NCBI GenBank assembly: GCA_903970445.1
Contig: CAJCIP010000058.1
Location: forward strand, 1 to 64,000
Direction of reading: 5' to 3'
Length of the DNA stretch: 64,000 bases
Source of the DNA: Verrucomicrobia bacterium Tous-C9LFEB
Lineage (GTDB): Bacteria; Acidobacteriota; Terriglobia; Terriglobales; Acidobacteriaceae
A model generated the notes under the pieces. That model was not told where the DNA came from. It saw only the letters and a program-made list of their open reading frames with translations, and ran no database searches. The number at the start of each line of letters is the position of its first letter. Positions within the stretch are counted from its first letter, which is position 1. Below are positions 7,963 to 19,721 of this stretch, piece by piece. The translations under genes were made by a program, and so were the position numbers.

Positions 7963-10392
7963 TCATTCGCTTCTCTGATTGCTGACAACTTCTTTCCCCC
8001 CGGAAGCAGCAATCACGTATACCGGGCCGGAGACGAGTGGCAGTGTACGTGGCTCGTCGGATGTCGATTGCCAGAGAAAGATGCGCTGTGGGCTGGCCCA
8101 CTTTTTGGCGAAGGACTGTGGGGTCTCGAAGATTTTTGGCGCGTCCGGAAAGAAGCTGCCGTACCAGAGGTTGGAGCTGCGACCATCGAGGATGTGGATG
8201 TCATCGCGCTGCAGATAGAAGCCGAGCGTGGAGCCTGCTTCGTATTCGCCATGAATGACGATGAGGTCGTCTGGGTGGACCTGCGGCTTGATCGCGTCGG
8301 CGAGTTGTGCGGAGCTGAGTACCGGAGCGAAGGTTCGCAGCGCGAGGAACGCAGCGAGAAGGAAGCAGAATGTTCCGGCGGCAAGAGCGAGGTTGGCGGC
8401 GTGCGGGTGGGCGCGTTTGCGCAGGAGGAGTGCGGCAAGCGGGCCTGCGAAGAGACCGAGCGCGGAGAGTGCTAGCGGCAACCGGAACAGGCCGAGGGCG
8501 CGTGCGTTGAGGTCGAGGAAATGGCCCATGCTGAGCGCGTAGTCCTGCGGGTTTTGGGTGAGAAGGCTCGCCAAATCGGTGTTCGGTGCGGGTGCTTGCG
8601 TGTGGAGTAGAAGCCAGAGGGCTGCTACGGCGTAAAGAGTGCCAAGAGCGACGAGGATTGTGGTTGAAACGGATGCGCTGTCGTGCAGCCACGAGCGGTG
8701 GGCAGGGCCTTCGACTGCGTCTCGCGGTGAGGCTGCGAGACTCCGCTCAGGATGACGGGCGGAAGAGGTGTGGGCGAGCCAACCGGCGATGAGTATTGCG
8801 AGCGCGGGGAGTGCGGGAAGGACGTAGTACTCCTGGCGTGTGGAGAGAGAGAAGAAGAGCAGGACAAAGGCGACACAGATAAAGAGGAGAAATCCTCCCA
8901 CCATCGGCCCGTGGACGTGAAGGTCCGTACGCATTCGGCTGGGACGGATACGTAGCCAGATCATCTGGAAGGTGTTTCGAAAAAGAGCCCATGTGATCTG
9001 AAACGCAAACGCAGACCATGGCATGATCCAGACGAGACATAGACCCCAGAAGAGCCAGAGTGGCGAGGTGTCGTAGTCATGGGGAACACGAAGGTTGAGG
9101 TAGCGCAGCAGGTGCTCGTTCATGAAGTAAAACCAGAACCAGCCGCGCACGTTGCCGTCGGTGGGTAGTGGAATCTGCCAATGGCCGTTCACGAAATGGA
9201 AGGCTGCGGGATGGCCCTGGGTGGGATTGTGCAGGCCCGCGAGGATGTGCCAAGGTGCGGCGATGATGAGGAAAAGGATTGTCGCGCTGAGTGGATGGAG
9301 AGTGCGGAGGCGCTGTCTTGTCTGGGTGAAGCCTTCGGTGAGCAGGAGGTAGATTGTGACGATGGCGAGTGGGAAGACAAGGCCGATGAGGCCTTTGGTG
9401 AGGACGTTGAGTGCGCAGGCTGTGGCGAAGAGGAAGGACCATCGGCGCGTGTAGATCCTGCGAAGCAATGCGGGGGTCTCTCCACTCCGCGCTTCGCGCT
9501 CCGGTCGAGATGACAAGTGTGGTGGTGGGGGCGAGAGCTCTTCGAGCTCGGGCATCCTGCAAAGAAATACAGGGGTCTCTCCACTCCGCGCTGCGCGCTC
9601 CGGTCGAGATGACAAGTGGGGTGGTGGGGGCGAGAGCTCTTCGAGTTCGTGCATCCTGCGAAGCAATGCGGGGGTTTCTCCTCTCCGCGCTTCGCGCTCC
9701 GGTCGAGATGACAAGTGTGATGGGGGCGAGAGCTCTTCGAGTTCGTGCATCCTGCGGAGAAATGCGGGGGTCTCTCCGCTGCGGTGAGCTTCGCTCACCC
9801 CCGGTCGAGATGACAGGTTCTGAGGGTGAGCGCTAGTGGTGGATGTGGAAGGTTCGCCGAGGGTTTCGTGACTGCGCCAGCTCGGGGTTTCGTTGCTGCG
9901 CCAGAAGGCGTAGAGCGCGAGCGTGAGCCAGAGGCAGACCATAGCGTCGGGGATGAGGATGCGCGTGAAGATGAAGATGCCAAAGCTCGAGAGGATGATG
10001 AGTGCGGCGTAGAGGCCGGCACGGGCTGACTGGAAGAGCCTGCGTGCAAATGTTTCGCAGAGCAGTGCGAGTGCAAGCACGGTGAAGGCGAGCGGGAGGC
10101 GTGCTGCGGCGGCGAGTGCGCGAGGCGTAGTGGCGCCGAAACGTTGCGAGGCACGCATGCAGGCGGCCATCGACCAGTAAAACAGCGGGGCTTTTTCGAG
10201 ATAACGGATGCCATTCGCGTGCAGCGTTACGTAGTCGTGGCGGAGAAGCATCTCTCGCGCGACCTCGGCGTGGACTGAGTCGGCGTCGTCGAAGAGCGCG
10301 GGGGTGAAGAGTGTGACGCTTGCGTAGAAACAGAACCATAGCAGCAGCACGGTGAGTAGCGTGGATCGTGGCCTGCTGGGGATGGGGCGCAT
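7963..10392 (-). CDS. Glycosyltransferase family 39 (ArnT/PMT-like) membrane protein with repeat insertions
   Basis: An 809-residue polytopic membrane protein. The N-terminal DDADSVHAEVAREML and the later RYLEKAPLFYW match the acidic motif and EKxPLxYW motif of PMT_2/ArnT enzymes, which move sugars from polyprenyl-phosphate carriers to lipids or proteins on the periplasmic side. About a dozen hydrophobic helices follow, then a soluble C-terminal part. The protein is well above the usual 500-600 residues because of two in-frame insertions derived from interspersed repeats: residues about 190-313 (four tandem units) and about 545-570. ATG 10392 is preferred over TTG 10401. Whether the insertions are tolerated in a loop cannot be decided from sequence. 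Confidence 0.85.
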   Translation of the reverse strand: MRPIPSRPRSTLLTVLLLWFCFYASVTLFTPALFDDADSVHAEVAREMLLRHDYVTLHANGIRYLEKAPLFYWSMAACMRASQRFGATTPRALAAAARLPLAFTVLALALLCETFARRLFQSARAGLYAALIILSSFGIFIFTRILIPDAMVCLWLTLALYAFWRSNETPSWRSHETLGEPSTSTTSAHPQNLSSRPGVSEAHRSGETPAFLRRMHELEELSPPSHLSSRPEREARRGETPALLRRMHELEELSPPPPHLSSRPERAARSGETPVFLCRMPELEELSPPPPHLSSRPEREARSGETPALLRRIYTRRWSFLFATACALNVLTKGLIGLVFPLAIVTIYLLLTEGFTQTRQRLRTLHPLSATILFLIIAAPWHILAGLHNPTQGHPAAFHFVNGHWQIPLPTDGNVRGWFWFYFMNEHLLRYLNLRVPHDYDTSPLWLFWGLCLVWIMPWSAFAFQITWALFRNTFQMIWLRIRPSRMRTDLHVHGPMVGGFLLFICVAFVLLFFSLSTRQEYYVLPALPALAILIAGWLAHTSSARHPERSLAASPRDAVEGPAHRSWLHDSASVSTTILVALGTLYAVAALWLLLHTQAPAPNTDLASLLTQNPQDYALSMGHFLDLNARALGLFRLPLALSALGLFAGPLAALLLRKRAHPHAANLALAAGTFCFLLAAFLALRTFAPVLSSAQLADAIKPQVHPDDLIVIHGEYEAGSTLGFYLQRDDIHILDGRSSNLWYGSFFPDAPKIFETPQSFAKKWASPQRIFLWQSTSDEPRTLPLVSGPVYVIAASGGKEVVSNQRSE
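8698..8760. repeat. Interspersed repeat copy inside the GT39 gene
   Basis: The plus strand carries GGGCCTTCGACTGCGTCTCG and ends CGCTCAGGATGACGGG; it resembles the CTCAGGATGAC element at 55868-55966. In the gene it is read in frame as HPERSLAASPRDAVEGPAHR, a sequence with no likeness to glycosyltransferases. Confidence 0.6.
9455..9827. repeat. Four tandem repeat units inside the GT39 gene
   Basis: Units start with ATCCTGC at 9455, 9554, 9653 and 9749, giving periods of 99, 99 and 96 bases and a last partial unit of about 79. Each holds CGGTCGAGATGACAAG and a GCGCTTCGCGC hairpin. All full periods are multiples of three, so the array is translated as repeated LSSRPEREARxGETPALLRR and HELEELSPP. 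A related single copy lies outside genes at 51986-52030. Confidence 0.9.
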
Positions 10393-10401
10393 CGCTCTCA
10401 A

Positions 10402-10479
10402 GTTTAGCTAGAGATAGACAGTAGACAGCGAGACAGGGAGACAGAAGCCAAAGCTGTCGTCACGATAGACTTGAGCGCG
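10402..10479. other. Short divergent intergenic region with GACAG string
   Basis: At 10408-10445 the sequence repeats the words AGACAG, TAGACAG and GACAGGGAGACAG, resembling the strings around 44620-44790. It sits between the divergent GT39 and Rieske genes. No promoter could be called confidently. Confidence 0.4.
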
Positions 10480-11640
10480 ATGGGCGTTACTCGCAAGATG
10501 AAGCCGATTGCCGCGGGGCGCGCGCCGGAGCTGGTGCAGATGGATGCTGCGGCAAAACCGGGGCCGCCGGCGGAGATGATCTTCGGTGACTGGTATCCGG
10601 CGTTGCGTGCGGACGGCTTGAAGCGCGGCGATACGGCGACGACAACGCTGCTTGGCTTTGCGATGCTGCTGGGGCGGAAGGCGGATGGCGCGTTGTTCGC
10701 GATGCGCGATCTTTGTCCGCATCGCGGCATTCCGCTGTCGGCTGGGTGGTTCGATGGCGAGACGGTAATGTGCAAATACCATGGCTGGCGATTCGAGCCG
10801 TGCAGCGGGCGATGCGAGGAGATTCCTTCGCTGACCTCGCATGATCATCTGGAGCCGACGAAAATTTACGCCAACTCGTTTCCCGTGCGAGAGGCAGACG
10901 GGTATGCGTGGGTGTATGTGCCGCCCGTGGGTGCGGGGCGTGTGATGAATGAGAGCGCGTTGCCGGTTGTGCCAGAGCTGCCGAAGTTTACGGAGCGCTA
11001 CCGCACGGCGCATCTGCAGGCCGAATTGCCGTGTAATGTCGACCACGGCATCATCGGATTGATGGACCCTGCGCATGGGCCGTTTGTGCATCAGGCGTGG
11101 TGGTGGCGCAGCGCGGGGAGCATCCATGAGAAGACGAAAAAGTTTGAGCCTATAGATGACAATGAGCACGGCGGGTTTGGCGCCGGATTCCGGATGTCGC
11201 CTCATGCGCCATCAAGCAACTCTGCGCCTTACAAGTTGCTGGGCAAGCCGGTGACGACGATTGACTTTGTGCTGCCGAACCGCCGCTACGAAACGATCGT
11301 CGCGGAGAAGAATGGGCGCAAGCTGTGGTTTGCTTCGCTGACGACGGTTACACCGGTGACAGCGTCGACCTGCCGTATCGATGTGCTGGGAGCCTGGAAC
11401 ATCGGGTACTGGGTGCCAGGTGTCCCGTCGCTGGTGCGCTACTTCGGCGCCAAGTTCGTCGGACAGGATCAGCAGACGATAGTGGAACAGGCGCGTGGGT
11501 TGCGGTCGAATCCTGGGCTGATGCTGATTGATGATGCCGACAAGCCCGCCAAGTGGTACTTCGCGCTGAAGCAGCGGCGATTGACGGGCAAGGGTGAACA
11601 TCCGCTCAGTGAGCCGGTGGAGCTGCATTGGCGGAGTTGA
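10480..11640 (+). CDS. Rieske [2Fe-2S] aromatic ring-hydroxylating oxygenase, alpha-subunit type
   Basis: A 386-residue protein. The Rieske domain occupies about residues 30-145 with C79-P-H81-RG and C98-KYH101-GW, the four cluster ligands. The C-terminal domain contains CNVDHGIIGLMDPAHGPFVH, matching the mononuclear iron site of Rieske oxygenases (DxxHxxxxH-like arrangement), so both metal centres appear intact. Such enzymes hydroxylate or demethylate aromatic, sterol or pigment substrates using a separate reductase. No reductase or ferredoxin is adjacent, so the electron donor must be encoded elsewhere. ATG 10480 is preferred over TTG 10471. Substrate unknown. Confidence 0.88.
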   Translation: MGVTRKMKPIAAGRAPELVQMDAAAKPGPPAEMIFGDWYPALRADGLKRGDTATTTLLGFAMLLGRKADGALFAMRDLCPHRGIPLSAGWFDGETVMCKYHGWRFEPCSGRCEEIPSLTSHDHLEPTKIYANSFPVREADGYAWVYVPPVGAGRVMNESALPVVPELPKFTERYRTAHLQAELPCNVDHGIIGLMDPAHGPFVHQAWWWRSAGSIHEKTKKFEPIDDNEHGGFGAGFRMSPHAPSSNSAPYKLLGKPVTTIDFVLPNRRYETIVAEKNGRKLWFASLTTVTPVTASTCRIDVLGAWNIGYWVPGVPSLVRYFGAKFVGQDQQTIVEQARGLRSNPGLMLIDDADKPAKWYFALKQRRLTGKGEHPLSEPVELHWRS

Positions 11641-11982
11641 ACAAGCGAGTGGTTAGCGACTAGTGGTGAGTGGTTAGTGGCGAGTGGTTGATGAGTACTG
11701 GCTGCACGCTCAAGCGAATGCGGGCCTTCCGCATGTTTCGTTCGATGAACGAAAGCAGATCCCTTCTCCTTCGAATTCGCTCAGGGTACGGAATGACAAG
11801 GAATAGGGTTTTGTTGAGCAGGAGCTTATAACGAGCGGCCTTGAGCTTGGCGCAGTCTCCTCGCGCTTCGAGCGGCGTAATGGTACGGGCGTGTTACGAA
11901 AAGAGCGCGATGAGTACCCCAAAGGTGGCAGATATCGTCGATAGAATCACGCTTGATAGCTATTTACATCAGGAGTGGTTTC
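11641..11982. other. Intergenic region with AGTGG-type string and repeat fragment
   Basis: About 340 bases. Positions 11645-11692 consist almost entirely of GAGTGG, TTAGTGG and CGAGTGG words beginning just after the Rieske stop codon. At about 11740-11805 lie fragments (TCGCTCAGGGTACGGAATGACAAG) resembling the CTCAGGATGAC interspersed repeat. The end holds AGGAGTG, the ribosome site of the next gene. Confidence 0.5.
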
Positions 11983-14556
11983 ATGCGTTTTGCCGGTCGT
12001 GTCTTGTCTTCGCGCGTAGTGCGCACTGCCTTGCTAGCCATGCTGGCTGCTGCTTCCGCGGCGGATGCACAGGCGCAGCAATTGGTGACCGACGCGCCGG
12101 CAGCGAAGCCTGGTGGCACGGCGTACGTCGGTAAGTACACTGCGGATTACGTCGTGAGTGACGGACCGGCGTTTCACTTCACGGCGCCGGTGACGATCAC
12201 GTCGATTGGGTATGATCCGGGGCCAGGTGGAGCAAGGGAGTTGGCGGTTCGCACCCTGTCTGGTTGCCCGTGTAACCAAGTGATCGCGGCAGGCACCATC
12301 TGCGCAATTCAAACGGAGATAGCGTCGCAATATCCAGGGATGCGCTATGGCACGCTGCGCATCACGACGACGGGCGGTGTGTTCACGGAGCCGGTCGCGT
12401 TTCTGTCCGTAGGCGCGCAGGTTGCGGTAACGCCGGGAAGGCTGTCGATTCCGCAGGGTGTTGCGGGACTCGCAGGCAATGCGTTGGCAGTGGATGCGCT
12501 GGGAAACATCTACCTGTCGAACAGCGATGCGGCGATTCGGAAGATCGACGCGGCGACGGGCGCAGTAACGATTGTCGCGGGTGTCGAGGGGATTTCCAAT
12601 CGCGATGGCGATGGAGGACCGGCAAACGCAGCCCACATTGGTTATCCCGTCGATGTGGCGGCGAGCCCGGCAGGTGATGTCTATCTGGTGTCGACGGCAC
12701 CACTGGCGAATGATGCGGTGCGCAAGGTGGATGGCGGGACAGGGATCATCTCAACGGTTGCCGGATTCGGGACGGGGCGTGTGCCGGCACCAGGGAACTC
12801 CGGCGAAAACGGCACCGACGGCGCGGTGGTGGTGGACGACCAGGGAAGCATTTACGCGTCCGTGACGCACAATAATGCGCTGATGGTGACCGCCGGCAAT
12901 GGAGGCGCGCCCGTGTATCTGATTGGCAGCGCGCAGGACGGCTCGAAGGGGTGCAATGTGGGAGCGGGTGGAAGCGCGCTCTTTGCGCCGACAACATTGG
13001 CGGTCAGCGGTGGCTATGTGTACTTCTTCAGCTCGGCGGCGATCTACAAAGTCAGCACGGATACGAGCGCTTGCCACGCGCCGGTGCTGGTAGCCGGTAC
13101 AGGTGTTTCCGGAAACAGCGGTGACAGCGGACTCGCGATAAAGGCTGCGTTCGGATTTGTGAGCGGCATTGCTGCAGATGCCGCGGGCGACGTCTATCTG
13201 GCCGACGCGACGAATCAAACGGTGCGCGTGGTGAGCGCCACGACAGGAATTATTTCAACAGTCGCAGGCGCTGGAAGTAGGCTGCCGGGCGTGACGGTGG
13301 GTGCGAGCTGGTCCTCGCTGGCGATCGATGTGCGTGGAAATCTGTATGTGCTGAGCGCCGCTGGAACGGTGCAGAAGATCGATGTCACGCAGGGCGCGCT
13401 GAGCTTTGCGGATACAGCAATCGGACAAATGAGCAGCGACAGTCCGAAAGGCGTGGTGTTTACGAACGTCGGCAATGACACGCTTCCGGCGGCAGCCTCA
13501 ACGCCTGCTGTGCCGGCCGGCGATTTCATTCTCGATGATGCAACGACGACGTGCGGACGAGGCGCATCGACGACGCTCGAGGCTGGCGGAAGCTGCGTCG
13601 CGGATGCGAACTTCGCACCGGCGGAGATGGAAGCGCTGTTGCAAGGAAGTCTTAGCCTGGGTGGAGCGAACGTGGTCTTGAGCGGCAGCTCGAGCGCTCC
13701 TCCGGATTCGCTGGCGGTAGACATCTCTCCCGGCAGCATCGACTTCGGCAACGTGGCGCAAGGACAGACCAGCGGCACGTGGACGGTAAGAATTGGGAAC
13801 CCGGGCGGCTCTCCCTTAAACCTCTCGAGCATGGTGCTGAGCGATACCGGGAATTTTGTTCTGGGCGGTAACTGCGGTACGAGCGTCGCGGCCTATAGCT
13901 TCTGCAAGTTAACGGTGATGTTCAAGCCGCAGATGGCAGGAAGCATCCATGCCGCCATCATGCTGACCGACAACGCGGTCCCAGCCACGCAGACCATCAC
14001 GCTGACCGGCTATGCAACACAGGCTGCTTACTCGGTGACTGTGAACCCGAATGAGCTGACGATGACACAAGGACAAACCGGCACAGCATCGTTTGTGTTT
14101 GCGCCGACAGGAGGCTTTACGGGTGCTGTGAGCTTTGGATGCGCGGGGCTGCCGGCCGAAGCAACGTGCAGCTTCGCTCCGGCGACGTTGACGGCGGACG
14201 GCTCTGATAAGCAGCAGAAGTCGATGCTGACGGTAACCACGCGCGGTGCCTCGAATCCTGTCGCGCAGAACATGGTAAGCGGACGAGGGTTTGCGCTTGC
14301 GTCGCTCGTTGGCTGCAACGGCATGCTGCTGATGTGGCTGAAGCTGCGGCGCAAGGGAGCGCTGTCCTTCAAGCTGATGGGACTGCTCCTGTTGCTGTCG
14401 ATGGGTATGGCCGGAGCAACGGGCTGTGGCTCGGGTGGCTCCCCTGTATCGCCTGCTCGTTTTACCCCTCTGGGCTCCACGATGGTTCGTGTGGTGGCGA
14501 CGAATATGGCTGACGCAAGTACGCAGACGGCGACGTTCATGCTGACAGTGAAGTGA
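11983..14556 (+). CDS. Secreted NHL-repeat / choice-of-anchor D protein
   Basis: An 857-residue exported protein. Residues 1-30 form a signal peptide ending AADAQAQ. Residues about 150-480 contain NHL-type beta-propeller repeats: blocks such as LAVDALGNIYLSNSDAAIRK and VRKVDGGTGIISTVAGFGTG recur. Residues about 560-690 contain a choice-of-anchor D (ASPM/SPD-2/Hydin) fold (SIDFGNVAQGQTSG), followed by an Ig-like segment with SFGCAGLPAEATCSFAP. A hydrophobic stretch with a GCGSGGSP sequence near the end may anchor it. Such proteins are common in Acidobacteria and presumably bind surfaces or partners; no enzyme motif is visible. The ATG at 11983 follows AGGAGTG. Confidence 0.85.
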   Translation: MRFAGRVLSSRVVRTALLAMLAAASAADAQAQQLVTDAPAAKPGGTAYVGKYTADYVVSDGPAFHFTAPVTITSIGYDPGPGGARELAVRTLSGCPCNQVIAAGTICAIQTEIASQYPGMRYGTLRITTTGGVFTEPVAFLSVGAQVAVTPGRLSIPQGVAGLAGNALAVDALGNIYLSNSDAAIRKIDAATGAVTIVAGVEGISNRDGDGGPANAAHIGYPVDVAASPAGDVYLVSTAPLANDAVRKVDGGTGIISTVAGFGTGRVPAPGNSGENGTDGAVVVDDQGSIYASVTHNNALMVTAGNGGAPVYLIGSAQDGSKGCNVGAGGSALFAPTTLAVSGGYVYFFSSAAIYKVSTDTSACHAPVLVAGTGVSGNSGDSGLAIKAAFGFVSGIAADAAGDVYLADATNQTVRVVSATTGIISTVAGAGSRLPGVTVGASWSSLAIDVRGNLYVLSAAGTVQKIDVTQGALSFADTAIGQMSSDSPKGVVFTNVGNDTLPAAASTPAVPAGDFILDDATTTCGRGASTTLEAGGSCVADANFAPAEMEALLQGSLSLGGANVVLSGSSSAPPDSLAVDISPGSIDFGNVAQGQTSGTWTVRIGNPGGSPLNLSSMVLSDTGNFVLGGNCGTSVAAYSFCKLTVMFKPQMAGSIHAAIMLTDNAVPATQTITLTGYATQAAYSVTVNPNELTMTQGQTGTASFVFAPTGGFTGAVSFGCAGLPAEATCSFAPATLTADGSDKQQKSMLTVTTRGASNPVAQNMVSGRGFALASLVGCNGMLLMWLKLRRKGALSFKLMGLLLLLSMGMAGATGCGSGGSPVSPARFTPLGSTMVRVVATNMADASTQTATFMLTVK

Positions 14557-14651
14557 AGTGAAGAGACAGTGACCAGTGACTCGCGACTCTTGATGAATAA
14601 CCAGCGATTCGTCTCTGAAAGGCAGTCGCGCGGCGTGAAAGAATTGCGACC

Positions 14652-15173
14652 ATGGCAAGTGCCGTAAGCAGCGGTTTTGTGTGCCACATCTGTGGCGAGC
14701 GTCATGTGCTTCCGCTCTCCTATAGCGTGAATGGTCCGGAAGCCGTGATGGCAATTCCGCCCGAGGAGTTCGAGTCACGATTGACGATCACGCGCGATCA
14801 GTGCGTGGTGGACGGCAAAGACTTCTATCTACGCGGCCGAATTCCGATCCCGATTCACGGCATGGATGAGCCCTTCATCTGGGGTGTGTGGGCGGAAGTG
14901 TCACCGAAGAACTTTCTTCACACCGCAGAGCTTTGGAACACTGAAGGACGTGAGCAGGGACCCCCGTTCACCGGCTATCTCAACAACCAGCTTCCAATCT
15001 ACGGGGATACGTTGAATCTTGAAGTCGGTATCCAGACGCAACCGGTGGGCCGACGTCCGTCGTTTTTCGTCAAGGATGCAGAGCACCTGATCGCCCGTGA
15101 GCAGCGCGATGGCATCTCGCTCGCACGCATCGAACAAATCGCCGAGTTTATGTACCATCCGGCTGCTTCTTGA
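14652..15173 (+). CDS. DUF2199 protein
   Basis: A 173-residue cytoplasmic protein starting with a CxxCGxxH element (CHICGERH, about residues 11-18) and containing FYLRGRIPIPIHG and FIWGVWAEVS, the conserved DUF2199 core. The CxxC/H motif suggests metal binding, but the family has no known function. It stands alone between a plus-strand secreted gene and the minus-strand kinase. Confidence 0.85.
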   Translation: MASAVSSGFVCHICGERHVLPLSYSVNGPEAVMAIPPEEFESRLTITRDQCVVDGKDFYLRGRIPIPIHGMDEPFIWGVWAEVSPKNFLHTAELWNTEGREQGPPFTGYLNNQLPIYGDTLNLEVGIQTQPVGRRPSFFVKDAEHLIAREQRDGISLARIEQIAEFMYHPAAS

Positions 15174-15206
15174 AGCAGAAGGCGGGCGGGCTCAGAGCTA
15201 ATGGCC

Positions 15207-17516
<2,310 letters not shown>

Positions 17517-17753
17517 AGGCTTCCTCTACGCTGATATGGAGGAGTGTTCATCGAGCCGAGTATAGAACTTGATCGACTGTTTTCTGCGACTTATTCAGGC
17601 TCCGCTGCCCTGCCGCCTGTTTGCTGACGCACACGGAAGTGTTGCGGGATGCCTCGGCTCAGCATGGAGTTCGTTCGCTCCAGCGGCAAGCTTGCCAGCT
17701 GCGCCGGCTTTGCTAATGGTCGAAGCATTTACCGCGAGCGTATGCTCTCGTGC

Positions 17754-19673
17754 ATGGATGTCAAGCTGCTATCTCATCGTTTCGAAAGGGCCGGCGCTGT
17801 GCCAACGAAGCGCCGCTTTGCTTCGCTCCTCCACCATTCGTTTGCCTTTACCTGTGTGCTCGGCATCGGTCTCGCGGGCGTTGCGGCACAGGCCGAGAAG
17901 CCGCGCGGCGTGCCGGTAAGCATGGCTGTTGCGTCGACACCAAGCGAACTGCACGAGACGGCAGAGCCGGGCTCAACGGACAAACTGATCAATGGCTACA
18001 AGCCCGCATGGTGGAAAGAAGCTGTGGTGTACCAGGTGTATCCGCGGTCGTTCAAGGATTCGAACGGCGACGGTATCGGCGACCTGAACGGCGTCACGCA
18101 GAAGCTCGACTACCTGCAGCAGCTTGGCGTAAACGTGATCTGGCTGGGACCGCACTATGACTCGCCGAACGCTGATAACGGCTACGACATTCGCGATTAC
18201 GAGAAAGTAATGGCGGAATTTGGCACGATGGCCGACTTCGATCGCTTGCTTGCGGGCATCAAGCAACGACATATGCGGATGATCATCGACCTGGTGGTAA
18301 ACCATACATCGGATGAGCACAAGTGGTTCGTTGCGTCGGAGAGTTCGACGACCAGCCCATACCGCGACTACTACATCTGGCGCGCAGGCAAGCCGAATCC
18401 GAGCGCGCCGAATGGCTTCGATCCTCCGAATAATTACAGAAGCTTCTTTTCCGGCTCTGCTTGGCAGTTCGATCAGAAAACACAGCAGTTCTACCTGCAC
18501 CTGTTTGCAGTGAAACAGCCGGACCTGAACTGGGACAATCAAAAGGTTCGCCACAGTGTGTATGAGTTGCAGAAGTTCTGGTTGGACAAGGGCGTTGACG
18601 GCTTTCGCATGGACGTCATTCCGCTGATTTCCAAGCAGCCGGGGCTGCCTGACACGAAGCCTGGTGAGGATTATGTGCACACCTGGGCGAATGGGCCGCA
18701 CCGCGACGAGTACCTGCAGGAAATGAATCGCACGGTGTTGTCGAAATACGACGACATGACGGTGGGCGAGGCGATTGGTATCTCATTGCAGGAGACGCCA
18801 AAGATTGTGAATGAAGACCGTCACGAACTGAATATGATTTTCAACTTCGACGCAATTCGCGTGAACCGCGGCGCGGGGTATCTCGAACAGAAGTACACGC
18901 TAATGGACCTGAAGAAGATTTACGACAGCCATGCTACGGCCCTCGGCAAAGGAGACTGGGACACTGTCTTTCTCTCGAACCACGACAATCCACGCGTGGT
19001 GTCGAACTTCGGTGATGACTCGCCGGAGTTTCGTGCATCTTCCGCGAAGCTGATCGAAACGATGCTGATGACGCTGCGCGGCACGCCGTATATCTACCAG
19101 GGTGATGAGCTTGGGATGACGAACTATCCATTCACCAAGTACTCGCAGTTCGACGACATCGAGGTGAAGAACGACTACAAGGCGCGTGTGGTCACGGGGC
19201 AAATCGACGAGAAGCTGTTCGTAGCTCAGGCGCACCGCTTTGGCAGGGACAACTCGCGTACGCCGATGCAGTGGGATACATCGGTGAACGGCGGCTTCAC
19301 TTCTGGGCAGAAGCCGTGGCTCGCGGTGAATCCGAACTATAAGGAGATCAATGCAGCGCAGGAGTTGAGCGATCCTGCTTCTGTGTATCACTACACGCAG
19401 AAAGCGATTGCGCTGCATCATGCGCACAAGGCATTTGTATACGGCGACTACCAAGACATCAATCCGAACGATCCGCAGGTGTTTGCGTATCTCCGGGTGC
19501 TTGGGCCGGAGCGATTCATGGTCGTGTTGAACTTCAGCGGGAAAGCAGCGGAGTTCATGCCGCCGAACGGCATTCGTGTGAGCGCGCTGGTGTTGAACAA
19601 CATGTCCGTGCCGAGTGGTGAAGGAAGCACGATGAAGCTGCGGCCGTGGGAGGCGCGGGTTTACAGGTACTAG
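17754..19673 (+). CDS. Secreted GH13 alpha-glucosidase (oligo-1,6-glucosidase-like)
   Basis: About 639 residues from ATG 17754. An N-terminal hydrophobic segment (HHSFAFTCVLGIGLAGVAAQA) indicates export. GH13 motifs are complete: DLVVNHTS (179-186), GFRMDV with nucleophile D287, VGEA with acid E339, and SNHDNPR with D411. The overall pattern (WWKEAVVYQVYPRSFKDSNG, NNYRSFF) is that of oligo-1,6-glucosidase, sucrase and trehalose-cleaving relatives acting on short alpha-glucans. Upstream starts at 17649 and 17742 are possible; none has a strong ribosome site. Probably periplasmic maltodextrin or isomaltose breakdown; exact linkage cannot be read from sequence. Confidence 0.9.
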   Translation: MDVKLLSHRFERAGAVPTKRRFASLLHHSFAFTCVLGIGLAGVAAQAEKPRGVPVSMAVASTPSELHETAEPGSTDKLINGYKPAWWKEAVVYQVYPRSFKDSNGDGIGDLNGVTQKLDYLQQLGVNVIWLGPHYDSPNADNGYDIRDYEKVMAEFGTMADFDRLLAGIKQRHMRMIIDLVVNHTSDEHKWFVASESSTTSPYRDYYIWRAGKPNPSAPNGFDPPNNYRSFFSGSAWQFDQKTQQFYLHLFAVKQPDLNWDNQKVRHSVYELQKFWLDKGVDGFRMDVIPLISKQPGLPDTKPGEDYVHTWANGPHRDEYLQEMNRTVLSKYDDMTVGEAIGISLQETPKIVNEDRHELNMIFNFDAIRVNRGAGYLEQKYTLMDLKKIYDSHATALGKGDWDTVFLSNHDNPRVVSNFGDDSPEFRASSAKLIETMLMTLRGTPYIYQGDELGMTNYPFTKYSQFDDIEVKNDYKARVVTGQIDEKLFVAQAHRFGRDNSRTPMQWDTSVNGGFTSGQKPWLAVNPNYKEINAAQELSDPASVYHYTQKAIALHHAHKAFVYGDYQDINPNDPQVFAYLRVLGPERFMVVLNFSGKAAEFMPPNGIRVSALVLNNMSVPSGEGSTMKLRPWEARVYRY

Positions 19674-19721
19674 CGGCACAGCAGGCTTACACTTGCATCA
19701 GCATTATTCAGGAGGCTTTCG

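Noticed and set aside
9455-9827. Tandem direct repeats as a possible CRISPR array
   Set aside because: Repeat units are adjacent with no unique spacers, lie inside a coding gene in frame, and no cas genes are nearby.
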